Below, piece by piece: positions 6,326-10,431 of a DNA stretch of 10,431 nt. The stretch comes from Cephalothrix spiralis (lineage: Eukaryota; Nemertea; Palaeonemertea; Archinemertea; Cephalotrichidae). The notes below the pieces were generated by a model. That model was not told where the DNA came from, did not search any database, and saw only the letters and a program-made list of their open reading frames with translations. The stretch lies in contig JAUCNG010405028.1 of assembly GCA_032353305.1 (NCBI GenBank), positions 1-10,431 of the forward strand. Direction: 5' to 3'. Numbering within the stretch: the first letter of the stretch is position 1; every line of letters starts with the position of its first letter. The position numbers and the translations under genes were made by a program.

Positions 6326-9300
6326 CTGTATTAAATATAAACATAGAGTTTAGCTACTTAATTTTGTTTATTTTGTTTAAGATTGTTAAGCGCTTTGCTG
6401 CGCTTACAGTGTAATTAGACCGAAATGCAGACTGTCGTATGCGAAATGAAGGCCAAGACCGAAATGCAGACTGTCGTATGCGAAATGAAGGCCAAGGTTT
6501 GTGTTCTTATCTACCATATGAGTATATGAGTCCTGGTTCTATGTTAGGCCGCGATTTAATGGAATAAGTACAAATGTAGCAACAACAACAAATTATTCTG
6601 TACATCTTCCATCCCTAATCCTTAAGAGTGAGTGAGTTAAAACAGACAGCACTTAACTGCCGTAAGACGGTAAAGCGCGGTAACTCACTTTTTGAAGAAA
6701 AAAATAGTTATTTTTTAATGGCTACCAAAGCAATCTATTCATCTGTTAATATTTTGAAATTTATTTCGAAAATTAATTTGAGATTGGAATCTTATACAAA
6801 TCGATTTACAAATTGTATATTTTCTTGGTTCGATGAAAAAGAGTTACCGCGGTTTTCCTACCTACCATCACAATAGGCAAAATGAATAATATGGCAGTAC
6901 AAGAACATACATAAACTTTAAATTTTGTTTGTCTATAAATTTTGATAGGATTGTAGAATTTCATACTAAACGTAACAGACTAGCTTTTTAAATAGAATCT
7001 ATTGAAAATTACTGACAAAGATTTATAGTGACAAGGGATTTGTTTTAAAATAGTACTAGCCACAAGGTAAAATATTTTGTACATTTAGCTGCATCTGTAT
7101 CGTTAACTATACTAGTCTGGACTGGAGACAGTACGGGCCTATTATTTATCAAGGTACAAAATGTATCGTAATAGAGTCGAAAATAGAAAGTTTACCTGCA
7201 CACTTCATTTCAATATCATTTAGAAATCGAATAAAGTATTCGTAGGCCTTTGTTTTTGCTACGTCTGGTAAATTATCCATTTTTTCCTGGACTTCTTTTG
7301 CAGTTTTGACCAAATCTCCTAAACTTGGAAATACAATTTGAATACTCTTCGGATTTTGGCGTAGGAAAGTAGATAATTTTAATCCTTGTGTCCCTTTTCG
7401 AATAGATTCAAGTTCGAACCAACGCTTTTCGTAGATATGGAAGATATAGAGCTGCTTTGCTGCCTCTAGTCGGTTCGACGTCTTGATTGGCTCATTGAAA
7501 CCAGCAGCTTCTAAATGATCAAAAGCTTTCTCTGGACCGCCATGTTGTTTAAAATCTTGTGGTGCAGATATAAGCTAGAAAGTAAAAAGAAAGTTGTAAA
7601 ATTTCTCAATTCGTTGTACTTTGAGCCATATACTTAATATATATAGACCGATGACCTCTTTCTAAATGGGTGCTATCCTTATTAAAGCGGCATTTCGGTT
7701 CAGTAATCTTCTGGAACGAGGTCGTAATGCTAAACGATAATTAGTGAATGTATAGAACTAAGATAAAACTTAGGCACTAGAAAGTCAGTGCCAGTGTCTT
7801 AATGTGATATATCTATCACACATGGCTTTTGATGGGAACGGAATATAAAACGAGTTGGTCTGTAAGTCTAGATAGGATGAGTTCATATATTCCGTATTCG
7901 TCAAAAAGCCATGTGTCTCAGATTTTATTAAACTAATTATTTCATATTTAATAATTATTTTGAAGTCATACTTAGAAAATGCATACATTGTGTATCGATT
8001 ACCTAATGTCCTTTTACTAGATCGCGATCGACGTCTGATTTTCGAGATCGAGGATTACAAATATATACATACATAAGCTTGCAAACTGATATTATAAAAG
8101 GTTCTTACCCATTCAAGTGTTTCGATGAATTCTGTATCTAGAATATCCTTCATTGATAATGGTGGATTAAGGTCGTAAATTGTACTTTGAGTGCAGTCTG
8201 ATACTAAGAAAAATTTCACCGTATCTGATAAACCACAGATTCCTGGTCCAGAATGGATCGTATTGTGAAGAATAAAGCGCCCTATGGCCTCAAAAACGTT
8301 ATATCTCTTAAGTTTACCATCGGTATTTGGTAGTTTATGGTCGTCCATCCCGACGAATAAGTTCATACCATGGTATTTACCATTTACCAGTAAATTTGAC
8401 ACTGAAGTGAAGAACTCCCTTGTAACTGCTGCATAATCCATACCTTCCTGATTTTCAAATTCAAAACGAGGCGTTTGTCTTAGATTAAAGCTTGGATCTC
8501 GATAAATGTCTATGGCCTTGTTTAGAAATTCATCTTCATCAAATTGATTAAGTTTATGTACTTTTCTATTCGTGTATTTCGTTTCAATAAGCCAATGTTG
8601 TCGAAATTCATCAATATCTTCATCTTTTTGGTCCTTTGAACTGGCTAAAATAGGGAATAGATGTTATGATAAGCATTACTGTAGTGAACAACGCCTTTGA
8701 GGTTTACACTTATGCAGAACAGTACAGAAGGTATTGGCCGAGTATACAATAATACATGTGGGGAAACTTACTTGAAAAAAACATTTTGTTTTTTATACTA
8801 AATTTAGGTTAAATGCTTATGTTTAAATGTTTTGAATGAAATAGAAACTTTTGTAATAGGTCAATTGTACATATTATATTTTGATTCAGAATCATTAATC
8901 GAGTGCACAGGTTTAATTTAATTTAGACATAAGTTAAACGTGTCTATATAACCCATTTAGGCGTGGTATATCGATCTTATTAGCTTGTTCTATGTTGTCT
9001 TACCCAATAAGATAACTACCGTCTTCGTGAAATAGATCGGTCAACGAAACAAAAGAATCACAGTTTAAGTTCGATAGGTAACGTCTTAATGGGAATTTGG
9101 CTGGGTCTTTATAATCCGTCACGCAGAAACTATAATTTTTACTCTCACCAAACAAAAATATGATGTTGTGGTAATACAATGTTAATTTTTTTAGATCTGT
9201 ACGCGAACGGCCAAATCCCTATCGAACTATCTTCTTAAAAACAATTACTTTTTTGTTGCCATTTTTGTATGTTTTGTCTCTAGCTGGGTATTAACTCCAA

Positions 9301-10405
9301 TTTAATCATAAATAGTTGGTATTTGATTAAAGAAAAGAACATACCGTAAATTTCTTTTAAATTCTGTGATAAGTCTTCCATGATATCAACCATTTTCACA
9401 GTGCTTCCCTTACTGTGCTTTCTTATAACTTGAATAATGTGATCTCTTGTTCGGTTTGGGAAAACTTGCATCATTTCTGCTATGATGCTTGCGTCTCTAT
9501 CTTCCGATCTTTGCATTCTTCTTGGTGCATGTGTTGCTTGTCTTTGAAATGCTGGTCTTTCAGTAGTAGTAGTAGGTTGTGACCTTTGGACCGCTGGTGG
9601 CGGTAACGGGATATTTGGTTGATGACTGCTTTGCACATTTTGGACATTTTGTACTCGTACAGGTGGGGGATGCTGGTGCTGCTGTTGCCTTTGCTGTACC
9701 TTAATTTTTAAAGCAAATGAATTAGAAAAGAAGAACGCTGTAATTCGAATTTCAGAATTGAAAATAATGAAATATGTTTTGAAAGATACATGAAAACATT
9801 CATAAGATTTTAACCTCTTTGAACTGCTTTGAAAACTACACTGCGTGCCAAATTTTTATGCAAGTACGTTTTCTAGTAACAAAATGCAGTGGCCAAATAT
9901 ATCTACGTACGTACAGCACCACTTTAATTTTCGAAAGATGCATAAATGTGAAGATGCTGTGCACATCCCATACTCCAGATTATCATTTTCTTCGTCATAA
10001 GTTTCTCTCATGGAAGCCCAGCACTTTTTTCTGCTCGTGTTCCCATTCATTTCGATATTCCCCCTAACCATAACGAAAAGTTTGATCAACGTCAATGGAA
10101 AACGGTCCAAATTATAATTTAGCATCCTTTGTGGGAGCATCAAGATGAGCTTCTTAATGATTAATCATGAAAATTTGGGAACCACAAAAAAATTTCCAAT
10201 TCATTTTGCTTACGACAGCTGAGTGACATTTATGCCGTTAGTTGAGTTGATTTCAACAACAAATCATACTGAAATTAACGACATCAATGCGCATGTGCGG
10301 ATATCACTCAACACCAAAATATAAGGAATAACTTACCGGTACCTGTGGTACTGTTGGCGGCATTACATTCGATGCATCTTGTACTTCATCAAAAGTTCTT
10401 CCTTT
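6102..10405 (-). CDS. HECT-type E3 ubiquitin ligase with CUE-like segment (5'-partial, five exons)
   Basis: Minus-strand exons are 10405-10337, 9699-9345, 8644-8109, 7574-7196 and 6325-6102. All junctions are GT-AG and in phase, giving 520 residues. Residues 24-90 are Q/P-rich and probably disordered. Residues 92-136 (DASIIAEMMQVFPNRTRDHI..., with a Phe-Pro pair at 103-104) resemble a CUE ubiquitin-binding helix bundle. From about 180 to 520 runs a HECT domain. Its N-lobe has FEFENQEGMDYAAVTREFF at 202-220 and an IHSGPG loop. The catalytic cysteine is 486 in PISHACFSAIDLP, and the tail is GFGVE with Phe at position -4. Such enzymes take ubiquitin from an E2 onto the cysteine and pass it to substrate. 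The HECT type most resembles G2E3-like ligases of invertebrates. Oddities: the usual Gly-Gly before xTREF is Ala-Ala, and Ala precedes the active cysteine. The N-terminus is beyond the right edge; substrate unknown. Confidence 0.88.
6326..7195 (-). other. HECT gene intron D-E
   Basis: This is 870 bases of AT-rich sequence with a 39-bp exact tandem repeat at 6417-6496. The open frame at 6628-6876 on the opposite strand has no recognisable feature. Confidence 0.8.
6417..6496. repeat. Exact tandem duplication, 39-bp unit, two copies
   Basis: The unit starting AGACCGAAATGCAGACTGTC and ending GGCCA occurs at 6417-6455 and 6456-6494, with the match running two bases further. The copies are identical. 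Confidence 0.93.
7196..7574 (-). CDS. HECT gene exon D: N-lobe end and hinge
   Basis: The acceptor is TTTCTAG (7581-7575) and the donor is GTAAAC from 7195. The exon encodes 126 codons, with YIFHIYEKRWFELESIRKGT and LSTFLRQNPKSIQIVFP, which match the N-lobe/hinge pattern of G2E3-like HECT domains. Confidence 0.9.
7575..8108 (-). other. HECT gene intron C-D
   Basis: This is 534 bases. It contains an imperfect inverted repeat at 7818-7916; the remainder is plain AT-rich sequence. Confidence 0.8.
7818..7916. repeat. Imperfect 99-bp inverted repeat in intron
   Basis: ACACATGGCTTTTGA...ACGGAATATA at the left pairs with the reverse complement of the right end, ACACATGGCTTTTTGA...ACGGAATATA. A few substitutions and one indel separate the arms, around a spacer of about 30 bases. 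No clear target duplication is seen. Confidence 0.7.
8109..8644 (-). CDS. HECT gene exon C: HECT N-lobe
   Basis: The acceptor is CCCTATTTTAG (8655-8645) and the donor is GTAAGA from 8108. The split Ala codon is completed and 178 codons follow, from SSKDQKDEDIDEF through the EGMDYAAVTREFF motif to IETLEW. The methionine at 8441 lies inside this motif and is not a start. Confidence 0.9.
8645..9344 (-). other. HECT gene intron B-C
   Basis: This is 700 AT-rich bases. The only structure I see is a weak inverted pair, AGTTCGATAGG at 9069-9079 and CCTATCGAACT at 9218-9228. Each copy is followed or preceded by a related AATTTGGC/GCCAAAT-type word. Confidence 0.75.
9345..9699 (-). CDS. HECT gene exon B: Q/P-rich linker and CUE-like segment
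   Basis: The donor is GTATGT from 9344. The exon encodes a Gln/His run, VQNVQNVQ, a Pro/Thr-rich stretch and the CUE-like segment up to NLKEIY. The acceptor is either AAG ending at 9700 or CAG ending at 9694. Both keep the frame and differ by two residues (VQ). The upstream pyrimidine tract is poor. Confidence 0.8.
9700..10336 (-). other. HECT gene intron A-B
   Basis: This is 637 bases. Open frames on both strands overlap at 9819-10143 but show no domain, and the flanking exons already join in phase without them. A short ACGTACGTAC run lies near 9905. I see no RNA gene or clear mobile element. Confidence 0.7.
10337..10405 (-). CDS. HECT gene exon A (first in window)
   Basis: The acceptor is TTTCAG (10411-10406) and the donor is GTAAGT from 10336. 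Only one frame is open: KGRTFDEVQDASNVMPPTVP then QVP, 23 codons, phase 0 at both ends. No domain is recognised. Confidence 0.7.
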
Positions 10406-10431
10406 CTGAAATTATTTTAAAGTTAATGTTG

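Noticed and set aside
6326-6344. ATG at 6344 as start of a 80-residue protein
   Set aside because: The acceptor TACAG at 6330-6326 and the exact phase match to exon D make this the terminal HECT exon; the ATG is intronic.
8055-8441. Separate gene starting at the methionine at 8441
   Set aside because: The frame is open upstream to the acceptor at 8645, and the Met lies inside the conserved EGMDYAAVTREFF motif. The last codons before 8055 are intron read-through past the GTAAGA donor at 8108.
9280-9636. Stand-alone small protein starting at 9636
   Set aside because: The codon at 9636-9634 is GTG, not ATG. The frame continues upstream into the Q-rich part of exon B, and the 3' end past 9345 is intron.
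9819-10143. Overlapping open frames on both strands as an extra exon or gene
   Set aside because: No domain or biased composition is seen, the flanking HECT exons already join in phase 0, and frames of this length are expected by chance.

Overview
This window reads as nuclear DNA of an invertebrate animal. It is AT-rich, both genes are broken by GT-AG introns of roughly 0.5-1.1 kb, the first gene is closest in sequence to animal IMP4, and the second is a HECT ubiquitin ligase of the G2E3-like kind that is common in invertebrates. I cannot settle the phylum; cnidarian, sponge and mollusc are all possible. Nothing bacterial, viral or organellar is supported.

Layout: (1) Positions 1-4462, plus strand, hold the last five exons of IMP4, a nucleolar protein of the U3 snoRNP / small-subunit processome. 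The 5' part of the gene lies upstream of the window. All four introns join in phase, and an AATAAA signal lies six bases after the stop. (2) Positions 4463-6101 lie between the convergent 3' ends of the two genes. They carry two adjacent transposon-like inverted-repeat elements, one with an 80-bp perfect palindrome, a pogo/Tigger-like terminus, and a cluster of a 9-bp motif in alternating orientation. (3) Positions 10405-6102, minus strand, hold the last five exons (520 residues) of a HECT-type E3 ubiquitin ligase: a Q/P-rich linker, a CUE-like ubiquitin-binding segment, then a full HECT domain with its catalytic cysteine. Its 5' end lies beyond the right edge.

The two genes are functionally unrelated (ribosome biogenesis and ubiquitin transfer) and meet tail to tail. 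The introns and the intergenic stretch are rich in short inverted-repeat elements, several ending in possible TA or TAA target-site duplications, which suggests repeated insertion of non-autonomous DNA transposons (MITE or foldback type). No transposase gene is visible. I see no strong case for a new multi-gene system. The points most worth a second look are the CUE-like plus HECT architecture with altered conserved residues, the perfect palindrome nested in a diverged element, and the motif cluster beside the HECT stop codon.
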